A program made the position numbers and the translations under genes. A stretch of 64,000 nucleotides of DNA from Cercospora beticola (lineage: Eukaryota; Ascomycota; Dothideomycetes; Mycosphaerellales; Mycosphaerellaceae). The notes under the pieces were generated by a model. The model saw only the letters and a program-made list of their open reading frames with translations. It searched no databases and was not told where the DNA came from. Where the stretch lies: NCBI RefSeq assembly GCF_033473495.1, contig NC_088939.1, positions 4,960,001-5,024,000 of the forward strand, written 5' to 3'. Position 1 is the stretch's first letter; each line of letters opens with the position of its first letter. Shown here in pieces: positions 1 to 12,257 of the stretch.

Positions 1-1473
1 CCTCGAGCATGATGCAGGAAATTGCCAATGGCACCTTCAACTAGTATGCAACACTTGGCTTCAGCACACACAGCGAAGGGGAGCTGACCTTGATGCAGCC
101 AACAGCTCAACGAAATCATGCCTATGATTTACAAACGATTTACAGAAAAGTCGGCAGAGGAATGGAGACAGATCTACAAAGCGCTGCAACTCATGGAGTT
201 CCTCATCAAAAATGGCTCGGAACGTGTGATCGACGACGCTCGCTCCCACCTCTCGTTGCTGAAGATGCTCCGACAATTTCACTACATCGACCAGAACGGC
301 AAAGATCAGGGGATCAACGTGCGCAACAGGAGCAAAGAGCTTACGGAGCTACTCAGCGATGTGGACAGGATCAGGACAGAGAGGAAGAAGGCACGACAGA
401 CAAAGAACAAATACGGTGGCGTCGAAGGAGGCGCTGGGATGGGCTTCAGTAGCTCATCGGGCAGATATGGAGGCTTTGGCAGCGAAAGCGCTGGTTACGG
501 AGGGGGTAGCGCAACTTTTGGCGGCAGCTCAAGAGCAGTATACGGCGATGGAGGTGGTTTCGGTGGCGAAGCGAGCACCGAAGAGTACGATGAAGGTCCA
601 GGCCGAACACGTGCTGATAAGTTCGACGAGTACGACGAGTATGACGATGGCGGCGCACAGGCTCGACCAGCCAGGCGGAAAGGCGATGTCGCGGCGAAAC
701 GAGCAGCACCAAAGAAAGCAGCAGCCCCTCCGAAGCCCAAAGAACCAGAGGTCGACCTCTTCGATTTCGGGGATGAGCCGGCCACGACAATCACAGCGCC
801 GTCGAATGGTGCAGCAAGCTCGGCGGCCGTTCTGGCACCACCATCGTCTCAGCCCGCTCAGCCAACAGACGATGACGATGATTTCGACGACTTCCAATCT
901 GCCACTCCAGCTGCTCCCTCTGCACCCGCGAAGACTGTGCCGAGCATTCCTGCACCGAACTACAGTTCTTTCTCTACTGCCGCTCCGACTACCACCACAC
1001 AGTACGCGCAGCCGACTCCGCAATCAAGCGGCCAGAACGCGGCTTTCAGCAACATCCTTTCGACTGCGTCTCCACCACCAGGCAGCGCGTCGACCCCGCT
1101 CGGTAGCATCGCTTCTCCCAAGCCCACAGGCTATCAGCCCTCTGGACCGAATTACTTTCAATCAGTGCAGGTTGCGAGCCAATCCACTGGTGGCTCTTTC
1201 AGCTCGCAAGTCAAGTCGCCTGGAGCAGGTCAAATTGGCGCAAAGCCTGCGGCCAAGTCGGGAGGTGGTGATGCTTTTGCTAGTCTGCTGGGAGGCGCTG
1301 GACTCAAAAGCAAGGGGCCTGCGCAGAAGGGTCCAACCATTGCAGACATGGCGAAGCAGAAAACTCAGGCTGGTCTGTATGGAGCCAATGCGCCAGCTGC
1401 TGCTGCTCCGGCAACTTCTGCTCAACCAAAGCCCAGTACTGGCAGTAGCGGGCTGGACGATCTCTTGGGTTAG
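1..1473 (+). CDS. Epsin-like ENTH-domain protein (Ent3 type), 5' partial
   Basis: This is the 3' part of a clathrin adaptor that binds phosphoinositides at the Golgi/endosome. The first exon enters from outside the window and ends at 43, the intron is 44-98 (GTATGC...CAG), and the last exon is 99-1473. The spliced junction restores the ENTH core, running from LMQEIANGTFN-type residues into NEIMPMIYKRF, KALQLMEFLIKNGSERV and then the basic helix ending KKARQTKNKY. After it comes a long Gly/Ser/Ala/Pro-rich disordered tail. The tail holds a DLFDFGDE motif and an acidic DDDDFDDFQSA motif of the kind that binds gamma-ear domains of GGA/AP-1, and it ends GLDDLLG. Ent3-like is preferred over Ent1/2 because I see no ubiquitin-interacting motifs or NPF repeats. 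The N-terminal ENTH helices lie outside the window. Confidence 0.88.
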
Positions 1474-1759
1474 ATAGGTTCGAGATAGTTTGTCATATTC
1501 ACGGGACAGTTACCCATGACAACACGAATGCAAAGTGAGCAAATGCCGCCCACTGAACGTTTTTAATGATGTGGTGTTCAAGTGCTTTCGGCGTGCAGAC
1601 GAGGTTTAGTGGGGCCAGGATCGGCAAGTTAGCCGAGTGCCAAGTCCCACAGCAGCTGATTTGCTGCAACTTCAACTTCAAGTGCACGAAGATTTGAGGC
1701 CGGCCCAGACAACATCAAATCACCGCACCCAGCGAAACCCCTCGAACACCACAGTCAAG

Positions 1760-2411
1760 ATGTCGGCCAACAAGCGCGGTGGTACTTCTGGTCAGAAGCT
1801 GAAGATGACCCTCGGTCTTCCAGTGTACGTCTAATTGCAGCACCCTCGAATCGCAAATGCCACGCACTCCCGAAACATGGCCGTCGCGCAGCGGAGGAGA
1901 AAGAGCAATGCATGGGAATATCGGTGTAAAAGAAGAAACAAAGGCTAACAGGTGTCATAACACAGCGGCGCGGTCATGAACTGCTGCGACAACTCCGGTG
2001 CCCGTAACCTCTACATCATCTCCGTCAAGGGCTTCGGTGCACGCCTCAACCGTCTCCCAGCTGCTGGTGTCGGTGACATGGTCATGGCGACCGTCAAGAA
2101 GGGAAAGCCAGAACTGCGCAAGAAGGTCATGCCTGCTGTCATCGTGCGTCAGAGCAAGCCTTGGAGGAGAGCAGACGGTATCTACCTCTACTTCGAGGAC
2201 AACGCCGGTGTCATTGTGAATCCCAAGGGAGAGATGAAGGGTTCGGCTATTACTGGGCCTGTGGGCAAGGAGGCTGCTGAGCTTTGGCCGGTGAGTACAA
2301 TCGAGATGTCGCAACAGAGGCACTCTGCGCGCGGGCACGGAAACGAAAGTTCTGTCGCTGACTTGAATTGTTCCGCAGCGTATCGCCTCCAACGCCGGTG
2401 TCGTGATGTAA
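1760..2411 (+). CDS. RPL23: 60S ribosomal protein L23 (uL14)
   Basis: A structural component of the large ribosomal subunit located near the subunit interface. Three exons (1760-1824, 1966-2290, 2379-2411) encode 140 residues, the normal length for the family. The first exon gives [22 protein letters not shown], the second starts [20 protein letters not shown] and contains [22 protein letters not shown] and the conserved [23 protein letters not shown] stretch. The tiny last exon supplies [10 protein letters not shown] and the stop. The introns have clean GTACGT/CAG and GTGAGT/CAG borders. An intron directly after the first ~20 codons is common in fungal ribosomal protein genes. The assignment leaves little doubt. 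Confidence 0.97.
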
Positions 2412-4126
2412 GCGGGTCTTGTGTTTCTGGGATATCCAAGAGAAATGGGGACTTCATGCATCGGAGCAGGCGTTACAAAAAGATGGCAGCTAGTTTGGTC
2501 CTGAAGGACATTACCACTAGCCGAGGGTCCTGGTCTCGAATACAGATCACGCTTCATGACTTCACATAACGACCGCCCGCCACTTCCTGTCTGCGCCTCA
2601 CGACGACGACAATACCTGAGACTGTGGCATTGATGTCATAGAGCTGTATGCAATGGAATCAGTCCACATGCAAATGTACCATTTTGGTGCTTTGGAGATC
2701 TTTTTGTGCTCTCTCTGTGACTAACATTTGACGATATTGCATGCGCTTGAGCAAGGCTCGACTTGACCTCTGATAGCAGCCCGCGTGTCCGTTCAAGCCG
2801 AGTGATGGAGGTTACAACAATGGGTACAAGGCTGGTTCTCGTTGGCCGCTCTCAGCAAGACCGTTCACTTGGACAGAGTCAAGCCAGCTCTTTCTCGCGC
2901 ATGACTTTCCATCGGAAGCTCTTTGCCAGAATGTGTCCTTTATGCTATTTTGTGGTTGTGTAGACTGCTCTCGCCCATGAATAAGATTACGGTCACCAAC
3001 TAGCTGCATTGAAAGCGCCACCAACCTATCACTGTCGTATTTGCGTGAGGTCTTCCGACCGAGATTCGGCGCTGATTCACGAGCGATACGATCGATCGAT
3101 GTGTCGACGCCTATTTCTGGTTATGCACTCACGACCCAGATCACTCATGGCTTCGTGCACGCCGCATTCACATGACCTTAAATTTTCGTCAAAGCACCAT
3201 GTTGCTGTAAACATGTATCATCCAGGTGCTGAGATTGAGGCGGAAAGAACTGTCCACTAGGGTTCGAGCTCGCTTTCGGTCCCACATGGTTCTTCCAAGC
3301 ATCACCACTCATCCTTGCGACACTTCTTTTACACCACGACCGCCAACCACATACGGTTCTTCCATCGACGTGAATGATTACTTATCAGTCTACTCAAGCC
3401 GGCTTCGGAACGAACACTGGCCAAACCTGCAATGGACAGTCCACGATTGGAAGACTAGACAGAAAGTTCATCATACATTCGAATAACAAACTGCACCCAT
3501 GCCTGTTCTTGCATGGTCAAGCAGTTATGCCTCGCTTCTCTGGCCGCATCCTCAAGCACAGCAATTTCATGCAGACAAATTTCACTCGCAAGGACATTTG
3601 TTCTCATACTCCTGTCCTCACGCGTGCATTCTGCGCATCTGTCCAGCATCGAGCAAAAAGACTTCGCAAGCATGGCCTTCGGCCTTTTCCCCGATGGCTC
3701 ACGCAAACATGCTCCCCTGCCTCGGCATGGTTCGACTAGGGATGCTTCCTTCAACACATTCCGTGTACCGAGACGAGAATGAATTCGCCATGAGGCGAGC
3801 ACTGCGTTGCCTGAAAGGGATCAGCCAGACACGACCCTTGCTCCATCTTTAGCTACCGCATTTTGAGTTTGGTGTTGGAAATCTGCTTCGAGGAGCAAGT
3901 GCCACAGCCTGGTCAATCTAGGCCCGTTGCCTTGTACCTCCTACCCGCGTGAGCTGTCGCGATAATGTGGATTCCAACCCTCACCCGCTCCGGTGTTGGT
4001 CTCTTGCGGTTTGAACAACTTCTCTTATCAATACTACTGGGGAGATACCAAATGAATTGACACATGACCTGTGACAGCGATCAGTGCGAGCCTTGACTTA
4101 ATAGAAATGGTCACAGAAGCCAAAAG
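2412..4126. other. Intergenic region, no gene recognised
   Basis: About 1.7 kb between the uL14 stop and the RGS-LOV start. Several frames of 60-120 codons are open on both strands, but none has a recognisable domain, a signal peptide or a consistent splice pattern, and they overlap one another. It probably holds the uL14 3' UTR and the promoter and leader of the downstream regulator. Confidence 0.5.
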
Positions 4127-6745
4127 ATGAAGGATACCCACAGAGAGTCACTGGCGCGGCCGTTCAATATCTTCGCAGCTTTTCGGCGCAAAGGAAAGAA
4201 GGAGAAGAAGTCGTCCGCTGATGAGATAGTCATCTCAAGCCCTAAGCTGGAAGATCCGAGGAAGTTCAATGGAATTGTATGTATGACGAGGTCCTTCTCG
4301 ACTGTGCGACACTGACGGCACAGCATACCCGCGTTGCGACACGGAATGATGCCGTACGCCCTTCACGCCCAGTTGCTCAGCAGCCCTCGTCTACCAGACC
4401 GATGTCGATGGTATACAGTGGTGGCGCCACTCGCATGTCCCGAGAGTCATTGCCAGACCAAGCACTGCGTGCTAGTATCAGCACACCTGCTCTCCCGAGT
4501 TCGAAGCCAAACGTTCCAACGGCTCAGGCAGTGGCACATACCGAAAGAGCGCCTAGAAAGCCCGTCCCGGCGAAAAGAGTAGATAGCAAAATTGGGCAAC
4601 CAGAGGAAAGCAAGGACATCAAGTCGTCAGATTCGTCTACTTTGGACGACTTTCCGCTGCCACCGACGCAGCTCAAGTCGCCAACTCCGGTAGAGCACCA
4701 AGTCAAGCCCGATGTCAAGGTCGACGCGAAGCGCCTCAGGTAAGGCAGGAGTCCATAGACCTATGGAAGCTCATCGCTAAAGCTCTGCGTAGCTCGACTA
4801 GTCTCCCGGCTCGAATTCCTACACCACCTCTATCGGATGCTGGAAGTGCCAAATCACGTCCCTCGATCCAGCAGTCGATGCGTGAGAAACGATTCAGCCA
4901 TAGACTCAGTTTGCGCTCGGCCGCCAGTTTCACACAGGAGTCTTCGGGCGATCCATACCACATTCTACTGCCTCTTAAATCCAGAGCTTCGGAGAGCATT
5001 GAAGCACCTGATGTCGAGCTTCCAACTACAGACGATCCGAAATCGTTTAGCATTTTCAGACCAGTGGAAAGAACATTAGGAAACGGCAAATACTCTTTGG
5101 AAGAACGAGCTGAGCAGCTGTTTAGTGCAGACCATCTTCGGGTCATTCTAGAAGACGCAAGATCATTATCACTCTTTTCTGCCTATCTTCGCGTCTATCG
5201 GCCGACCAGAGCTGGACTCTTGGCGTACTACTGGGACGCGTTGAAGGCAATTCGCGCGATGAACTACGCACGCGCGATCATGCAACAACTTTCAGAGAAA
5301 GACGCACCGGCCATAGTCACAAATCCGCCAAGCGCTTTCGTCGACGACAAGCTTTCCGAAGCTGCCAGTGAGATCTTCGAAGAACTGCTTCGAGAAGACT
5401 TACCGGCGTATGTCTGCCATATCTATACTCGCGTTGTCAGTGCTAGTATCGAGCGACGGATCTCAGGAGCTTTGTCCACTCGTTTGCGGGATCCGAGCAA
5501 TGGGCTTGCTGAAGTCTTTGTATTATCAGATCCCAGTCAACCAGGTCATCGTGAGTAGAGATACATGCAAAGCTTTTGGAGAGAATCATGTTAACATGAA
5601 TTAGCAATCGTTCTTGCATCGGAGGAATTCGCGTTGACAACACAATACGGCCTGAAATATGCGATCGGCCGAAACAGCAGCTTCTTACAAGGACCTTGCA
5701 CCAGCAAATATTCTGTCAGACGAATGGCAATCGCATGCGCCGAGGGCAAAGACCATACCGAACTGGTCATCAACTATCGTCGTGACGGCAGTCCATTCCT
5801 CAATCTCGTGATGATAGCACCTCTATTCAACAATCAGGGCACCGTGCGCTATTGGCTCGGAGCACAAGTCGATGTGTCAGGTCTGTTGAGAGATGGAGAT
5901 TATCCGGAAAGTGTGCCCAAGCTCGACACGGCTGCAGTATTGCCTGGAGACAGCTGCAAACCTGGGACTGTTGATAATGTACAGGCAATACGAGCACTCA
6001 GTGTCATGCTTGACGCCAATGAAATGGATACAGTCAAACGCAATGGGGGCCGCTTATGTCAAGGATATAATCACTTGCATCAGACAGCCCATCCAGTCAA
6101 TCATCCAGACAAAGCGGATCGAAATGATGCCCATGATTCGGATGGCAGCCCCAAGGAAGAAACGCGACAACAACAGAAGACCTTATCCTTCTCTGAGCTT
6201 CCACGCCAACAACTGGAGGGAATCTACAAGCACGTAAGTCAACCAACACTTCCTTGCATCAGACCACGCCCTAACAACACAAACAGTATCTCGTCGTCCG
6301 TCCCGCTCCATCCCTCCGCATCCTCTTCGCCTCCGCCTCCCTCCGCACCCCAGGAATCCTCCAAACCCACTTCCTCTCCCGCATCGGCGGAAACCCCAAA
6401 ATTAAATCCGACCTCGAAAAGTCCCTCCGCAAAGGCGTAGCCGTCACAGCAAAAATTCAATGGCTTCGCGCAACAAATCGCACAGCAATCGTCGAAAATG
6501 CTGGTCGTCCGCGTTGGGTTCATTGTACACCTCTCTTGCACCACACGGGAGCTGTGGGATTATGGGTTGTGGTGCTGGTCAATGCGGATGAGACTTCGCC
6601 GCCGCCGGTGCAGACGCATTCGAGGCAGACAAGTTTTACGGATAGGAGGATGGGGTTGGCGGAGTTGGCGCAGCATGATAGGGAGATTTTGAGGAGGTTG
6701 GATAGGGAGAATAATACGGTTAAGAGGCCTAGTACGGCGATGTAA
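4127..6745 (+). CDS. RGS-LOV family signalling protein with Cys-to-Ser LOV site
   Basis: Five exons (4127-4276, 4324-4739, 4793-5550, 5605-6233, 6287-6745) encode 803 residues. Order: a basic, Ser/Pro-rich N-terminus; an RGS-like helical region at about 285-400 (LFSADHLRVILEDARSLSLF, LLAYYWDALKAIRAMNY); a PAS/LOV domain at about 410-535; and a conserved C-terminal PAS-like region beginning YLVVRPAPSLRILFASAS. The LOV core reads HPIVLASEEF...TTQYGLKYAIGRNSSFLQGP, then NYRRDGSPFLNLVMIAPL and YWLGAQVDVSGLL. In RGS-LOV photoreceptors such as Botrytis BcLOV4 the motif is GRNCRFLQ, whose Cys forms the flavin adduct. Here residue 466 is Ser (codon 5676-5678) and the next Arg is also Ser. The family is implicated in G-protein and membrane signalling under blue light. 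This copy should not form the usual photoadduct. Product family is firm; small intron borders are less so. Confidence 0.88.
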
Positions 6746-7360
6746 GAGTATGTGGAGAGGCTTTTTGCCAAAGCAAAGTAATGGTAATAGTTATTCAAAT
6801 GTAAAGAGATGGAATGATTCTTTGTGGCAGCATGATTTGTGTAGCAAAAACGAACGTTGTAACTTATTTAGCTGCTTTTTTCTTCTTCTGCGCGCTATTG
6901 TACACATTGCAAAACACAATGATCGAAGGTGATGATCAACATTCCCATTCCTTTTGTCCTGCGAATTCCGTGTCCAACGCCAGCGACCAGGAGCGCGACA
7001 GCAAAGCCAGTGGGTCAAGCATTCATCCAAGTCGTGACGCAAAACACCAAGTACCCGAAATAAAGCCTCAATATCCAACTGCTGCGAAAGAGAAGACACA
7101 CCGCGCCGCCAGCAGAGCAAGTCGCTGCTTCTCTTCCCGACAAAGTTTTCGAAAGCGTTTGACATCCTTTGGTATCTGTTCAGTGAGAACCGTTGCCATT
7201 CTATCCCAACTTTCCGTCGCGTATGCAAAAAGAAACAAGAAGAAACTTTCTCAATTATCCTGTCGTGATTTCGTAGAGTTGATTTTCCCTTTTTCCTGGA
7301 CGCCGCGTCGCCGAAGAAGCATACTGTCGTTTAATGTGAGAACCCAGAAAGGGAAGCTGA
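6746..7360. other. Convergent intergenic region
   Basis: This 615-nt stretch separates the converging 3' ends of the RGS-LOV and forkhead genes. It is comparatively T-rich, as expected for overlapping 3' UTRs and polyadenylation sites. I see no gene in it. Confidence 0.5.
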
Positions 7361-8965
7361 CTACTGAAAGGTCGTTCCCTCTCTGCTGTTGCCGCGAGAC
7401 ATGCCGTGGTCGTCGGTCATGAAGCTTGCTTCGGTCATGAGGCTTGGAGTCGGCGTGTCGGGATGCGTGGTACCCAGTTCCGGGTCGTGGTCACCGAAGA
7501 GACCTCCTTGGGTCATGTCGATGGGCAGGAACTCGAGACCGGAGACTGGAAGCGGTTTGGGCACAACGCGAAAGTCCTCAGGTGTTGCTTGGTGGTAGCC
7601 TTGTAGGTGCATGCCTAGAGGTGTGAGGTCGTCGGCATCTGCTGGGCGGACGTTGAAGTATGGGCTCGCAGGCTGACTGGTGGGTGCGCTGATAGGATGG
7701 CCATGTGGTAGGAAGTGCGGCATCGTTTGAGGAGAGTGTGGAGTCGAGTGCACGGAATAGGGGCTGTATCCAGGAGGAGGATGTCCGTGGTAGCGACGTT
7801 CTCCGTAGCGAATGTGTCTGGGCGGACCGTGCATGCCGTGCAGGCGCTGCTGTTGCTGGCGCAAACGGCTGGCGTCTCTCGTGGCCTGACCACCTTTCGC
7901 ACCTGATGCTTGTCGGTTCGGAGCAGGAGTTGCGCGGCGCTCAGGCTTGCGCTTGGGATCTTTCCGATACCGTGTCGTCGAGATCACGCCGCCTCGCAGC
8001 GCTTCATCGGTCAGACGCCAAAGACTGCCTTTCTTAGTGGAGTTGGGTCGATCCGTGACGCGCTGGAATGCCTAGTAGAGTCAGCGAGTGTTGCAGAACG
8101 AGCAAAGAACTGTACTCACTGCGTTCATTGACAGGTTGTGGCGAACACTATTCTGCCAGCCCCTATTGTTCGGGTCTCTGGCCTTCTGACTGTGCTGCGC
8201 GACCCACTCATACAGCTCGCGAAGAGACAGCGTGTGGTCCGGCGCCTCGACAAGACACTTGTAGAGCAGCTGCGCGTAACATGGATCGGCGGACTCTGCG
8301 GTCTGCTCGTCGCTGTCGTCTCGAAGGGAGTTGTGTGGCATTGTGGCGCTCCGCTGGGGTGATTGCCAGGACTCGGCAAAGTGCTGCCTTCCATAATCGT
8401 CGCGTGCGACGATCGGTGGTTGATGCGGCGGGTAGTCGACTTCGAACCGAGCGATGCCCCCCATCTGCGTAGGACTCGAAGTGGGCATGTGTATGCCAAG
8501 TGCGTCACCGCCGTGAAAGCCAAAGTTCAAGGCGTGGTCGAAGCGCGCTTCGGGTACCCACGCCAGGCCGGGCTGATGAGCGGTCTGCTCGTACCCGAAC
8601 GTTGGTGGGGCTGGCGCCATTGGCCACTGGCAGAAGGTGTTTTGCGCCATGTTTGAGTCGGAAGACGAGGAGGCAGTGGAGCCGTCGCTGGTGGAAGAGA
8701 TGGGGTCGGAGGGGGAGGGGTCGGAGTCCATGGCTCCGAACTGCGCTGATACGGGGTCCTCGAACGGGAAGGCGTCGAACTCCATGTCTGTTGTCGAAGC
8801 GCAGTCATCGGTCTCCCCAAAGAGCTTCAAAATGTCGGCGGCCTGTTGGTCAAGAGACAGTGAAGCGTGTCGTGGTTGGTCTTGTGGCTGCGTGACACCG
8901 ACGTCACCAGATGCGGAAGTCGGCCCACGCTCGAGTGGATGCCATGAGGCAGCCTGAACCTCCAT
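7361..8965 (-). CDS. Forkhead (winged-helix) transcription factor
   Basis: Two exons (8965-8120 and 8071-7361, intron 8119-8072 with GTGAGT/TAG) encode 518 residues. The forkhead domain spans about residues 230-310: YAQLLYKCLVEAPDHTLSLRELYEWV, then the recognition helix WQNSVRHNLSMNAAF at about 270-284, then GSLWRLTDEAL and a basic wing, YRKDPKRKPERR. The intron falls exactly within the conserved SMNA|AF junction, which supports the model. Flanks are low-complexity: an acidic, Ser-rich N-terminus with a DILKLFGE segment, and a His/Pro/Gln-rich C-terminus. The first in-frame ATG is at 8965; the frame stays open upstream but without another ATG. Targets cannot be told from sequence. Fungal relatives act in cell cycle or development, but I do not assign an orthologue. 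Confidence 0.9.
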
Positions 8966-10550
8966 AACGGCGAGATCTGCAATTCGTGAAAAGCTGTCCA
9001 GGTGCAAGAGCGAGTTGTGGCGGATTGTTGTTGAACAAAGCTTCTCTGGAGACCGGGGAGCTCAAGTGGTTATCAGGCGAGAAGCTCGATGATGGGGCGG
9101 TGTGGTACGAAACGATGAAGACTGGGCATGCGAAGTAGGCTTCTGTGATGCTTAACAGTAGTGCTGCACGTGTGCGGCCAACAGGGAACAACCAGATCTG
9201 TGCCGAGCACGGGTAAGGGGGAAGAGATAAAGAAATGTGAGAAGGACCTACGATGCTGCAAGTCTTTGCAGCGTATTTGGAAGATGCCCTGGTCGGCATC
9301 TTGCGCGTGCATCCAGATGGTCATTGTCACGGATGCACGCTTTGCTTTGGCAGCGCTGCCGCCAGCGCACGCCCACTCACATGGCCGTATTTTCGGCTGC
9401 GCTTCCATGCCTACCAAGCAGCAGCCATTGTGGTCACGTATGCCCGCTCTTCTGCACGCAAACAAGGTCCTGGAGCGCTGTTGACAGCGGCAGGTTGTGT
9501 CTTTGTTAGCCCTCCAGCGAGCACCAGGCATATCCTGGGTGGACAGCATGGGCCGGCACGCCGCCTCCAGATATGCCGACACTGGATGGCGGCAGCGGCA
9601 TGCACGACATCTGCTGGAGCAGTCATGGGCTCCATCGCACAGACTGACAGACACGGATAGGCTCACGCGTGGTTGGCGTAGCTTAACGGGTGACTCCCGC
9701 ACCTGCGCTAGGCTGGCGGATGCATGCATGTGCCTAGGCTCCGGCCCCCGTGTTGGTGGTGCAGCAGCGGCGCAACTCGCAGAGAGAGGCCGGCACGCGC
9801 ATTCGTCGAGCCCAGGATCGCAGCCTTCTAGAAGGGGGTTCGCGCGGAAGCAGGCGTCCTGAAGTGGGCATGACTTATTGGAATGTTTTGTCATCGTCCA
9901 AGAGCCGCTTGGCGACTCGATGCAATGTTTGGCGTTTGCTCCTGTCAATCGATGGTGACGAGCTTGCGATCTGAGGTGCGCCGACCCTTCCTCTGCCTAA
10001 GGCTGGCAGCTCACGGCTGTAATCCGTTGTGGTGCTGCACTCGGTCCTGGGCAGAGTGCTCTGTCTGGCGCCTCACACGATGCCGTCTCCCGCGGTTGAG
10101 AGCACGCTCCCGTCGACGCTTCCCCAGGCACCCCTGTCCACGATCTTCTTGTGTGCCCGATTGTGTCTCAGATGGCGCTATCCATTGTTCATTCCAACTG
10201 GAGTGCGGAAGGACGGCGCACAATGCTGCAGACACGGCACCACTGCAGGTGTCAACGATGCGGTGGCATGCAATGCGTGTCTCTTCGTGATGCTGCCAAC
10301 GTGAAAGGACAGGTACAAGTGAGGGCTCGTTGCGCAATCACAACAGGTGCCAAAATCTTGATTCGAGCAGCTGAGCTCGCTACGCTTGACAGGTGTTGCG
10401 GAACATAGAAAGCCGCGATGAGTGGCCCTATGCCCTACGGCCGAACCTGAAGTCATGTATTACAAGTCGTCCAGACAGCAGATGTCTACCGACTTTGAAT
10501 GTAATGGGGTCGCTCAAATAGTGCATTGGTGGCCGAGCGCAGCTGGTGAA
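8966..10550. other. Long upstream region of the forkhead gene
   Basis: About 1.6 kb between the forkhead start and the Cactin 3' end. It is GC-rich with few stop codons, so frames up to 291 codons stay open, but their products are Cys/Arg/Ser-rich without any domain. A long regulatory region or leader with upstream ORFs is more likely than a gene. Confidence 0.45.
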
Positions 10551-12257
10551 CTACTTTCTGTAGTATATCTAAATCACGTGGTCAGTTGCTTGTTTCCTGC
10601 TGGATTAACGCGCCACTTACCTTCTTGAACTGGAAATGGAGTTGAAGGATGCCCTACATGAAACGTCAGTCTCAAAAGTGCTGCAGGGCATGCTGTTGTG
10701 TACTGCACATCACAATGTGTCTGTCTTTACTCAAGTACAGCATGAGTTCTCGTGAAGGGAAGCATACCTTGTCGAAGCTGCTCTTGAAGCCACGTTCTCG
10801 TTTCGCACTGTAGTCCCATTCTTTGTCCACAATGCGAAAAGCGATGTCCTCGTATGGTGGGCCAGCAGTAAAGCGGATCAAGCAGGTGTCGTCTTCTCCA
10901 GCTGGCGCGAACGTCTCCCCACGTTTTCTCCCATTTTCTCGCTCGATGCGGTATGTTGGTGCCTTGGTCTTGTCAACCAGGTCGGGATAGAACACATTGA
11001 ACTTGTATCCTTGGACAACCCTTGGTGGCGGATTGTCGTGGTCGTAGTGAGTCTGATTGTACTTGTTCCACTCGTAGCCAAGCAGAACACGATTGAAGTA
11101 TTTGGGCTTCCGCGGTCGATGCTGCTGCGCCCACTGTGCACGATTTCTGGTAACGACTTCCACTTCTTGAGTGAAGAGTTCCTCATTCTCGCCAAGACCT
11201 CGCGCCACCTCACGGTCAAAAGCAGATTGGGTTGCTTCGCCACCGTCCGTTCGAGCACGTTTTGCGACCTGACCAGAGCCATTTGATGCCTGACCATTTG
11301 CACTCTGCTGAAAGCTTGGCACGAATCCAGTCTTCATCACTTTCTGCCTATCCTCGGCAATCTGTCGCGCAAATTCGGCCGCGGTCAACATCTTCAGCGA
11401 TTTGTCCTCTGGCTCCACTCGGAGGAGTGATTCCGGATCTAGCGCGTGACGACCATTGTCGTCAAGGTCGTTCGCACCCGACACGCCTGCATCTTCCGGA
11501 CCGCTAGCAGACAGTAGCTGGAGACGTGCTTCCAGACGTGATTTGAGTGCAGCAGCTTCCGCCACTTGCTGTTTGCGCAACCCACCAGATCGTGCCTCCA
11601 CTACCGCGCGCGACACCTTTCGCAGTCGAGCTCTGGCCTTGTAGGTGAGCAAACTCGTCAACAAATGTTCCCAGTAATCGGTATCGATTGGCTCGTTGGA
11701 GGACAATTTTGTTCGTATTTGCTTCTCCAACTTCTCCAGTTCTTCTAGTGTCTTGGGCCCGAGAAGTTTGTCCAGATCTGATGCTACTGCGCCGACGCCG
11801 CGCGCTGTTGATTGTGTGCTCTGACTTCCCTTCCGCCTATCTATGCAGATCGTTTTCATCATCTGTCATTCCGTCAGTCTAGTAAGCTCATCGTGGCAGC
11901 ATGGCAAGCACTTACAGCCCAATAGTCGTGATTGCTCTTGCTCTTCTCCAGCGTGATGTACGTCTCAATGCTTTTCTCCAAGTCCGCCAATTGGGCATCA
12001 TCCAAGCCATCGAACACAGCTTCTGGATCCACGGTCTCCAGCTCATTGGGATCAACCTCATCACCCAATGGATTGCGCTCCGGGTCAATGACTGCCAAAG
12101 TAACTGCTAGCCAATCAATTGGCTGTGCTCTCCCTGCCTTTGCTCTGATAGCTGCCTTTTTCTTCGACTGCTGTAGCACAAATCTGTCCTCATCTGCCAC
12201 CCATGCGTCCTCTTGGGCGTCCGCAGATCGCTTGCTCGGAATCGTAGAGCGTGACAT
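10551..12257 (-). CDS. Cactin, spliceosome-associated protein
   Basis: Four exons (12257-11916, 11862-10768, 10653-10621, 10568-10551) encode 495 residues. Cactin is a nuclear factor found with the spliceosome and required for accurate splicing in animals and fission yeast. Visible: an N-terminal helical region with WVADEDRFVLQQSKKKAAIR and RAQPIDWLAV, a mid region with DLDKLLGPKTLEELEKLEKQI, and the diagnostic C-terminal block KPKYFNRVLLGYEWNKYNQTHYD, NPPPRVVQGYKFNVFYPDLVD, TCLIRFTAGPPYEDIAFRIV. Two very small exons complete the invariant end: 33 nt coding GILQLHFQFKK and 18 nt coding IYYRK plus stop. Start ATG 12257 is preferred over an upstream in-frame ATG at 12413 because the intervening residues are unlike the family. 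It diverges from the XLF-like gene. Confidence 0.93.

Noticed and set aside
359..1477. 372-codon frame overlapping the epsin exon in another phase
   Set aside because: A shadow of the repetitive, GC-rich epsin tail; the real frame has the ENTH domain and adaptor-binding motifs.
9665..9740. tRNA-like A-box (TTGGCGTAGCTTAACGGGT)
   Set aside because: No matching B-box or foldable acceptor and T arms downstream.
9073..9948. 291-codon open frame on the minus strand upstream of the forkhead gene
   Set aside because: Cys/Arg/Ala-rich translation without domains in a GC-rich region where several frames stay open; more likely leader sequence.
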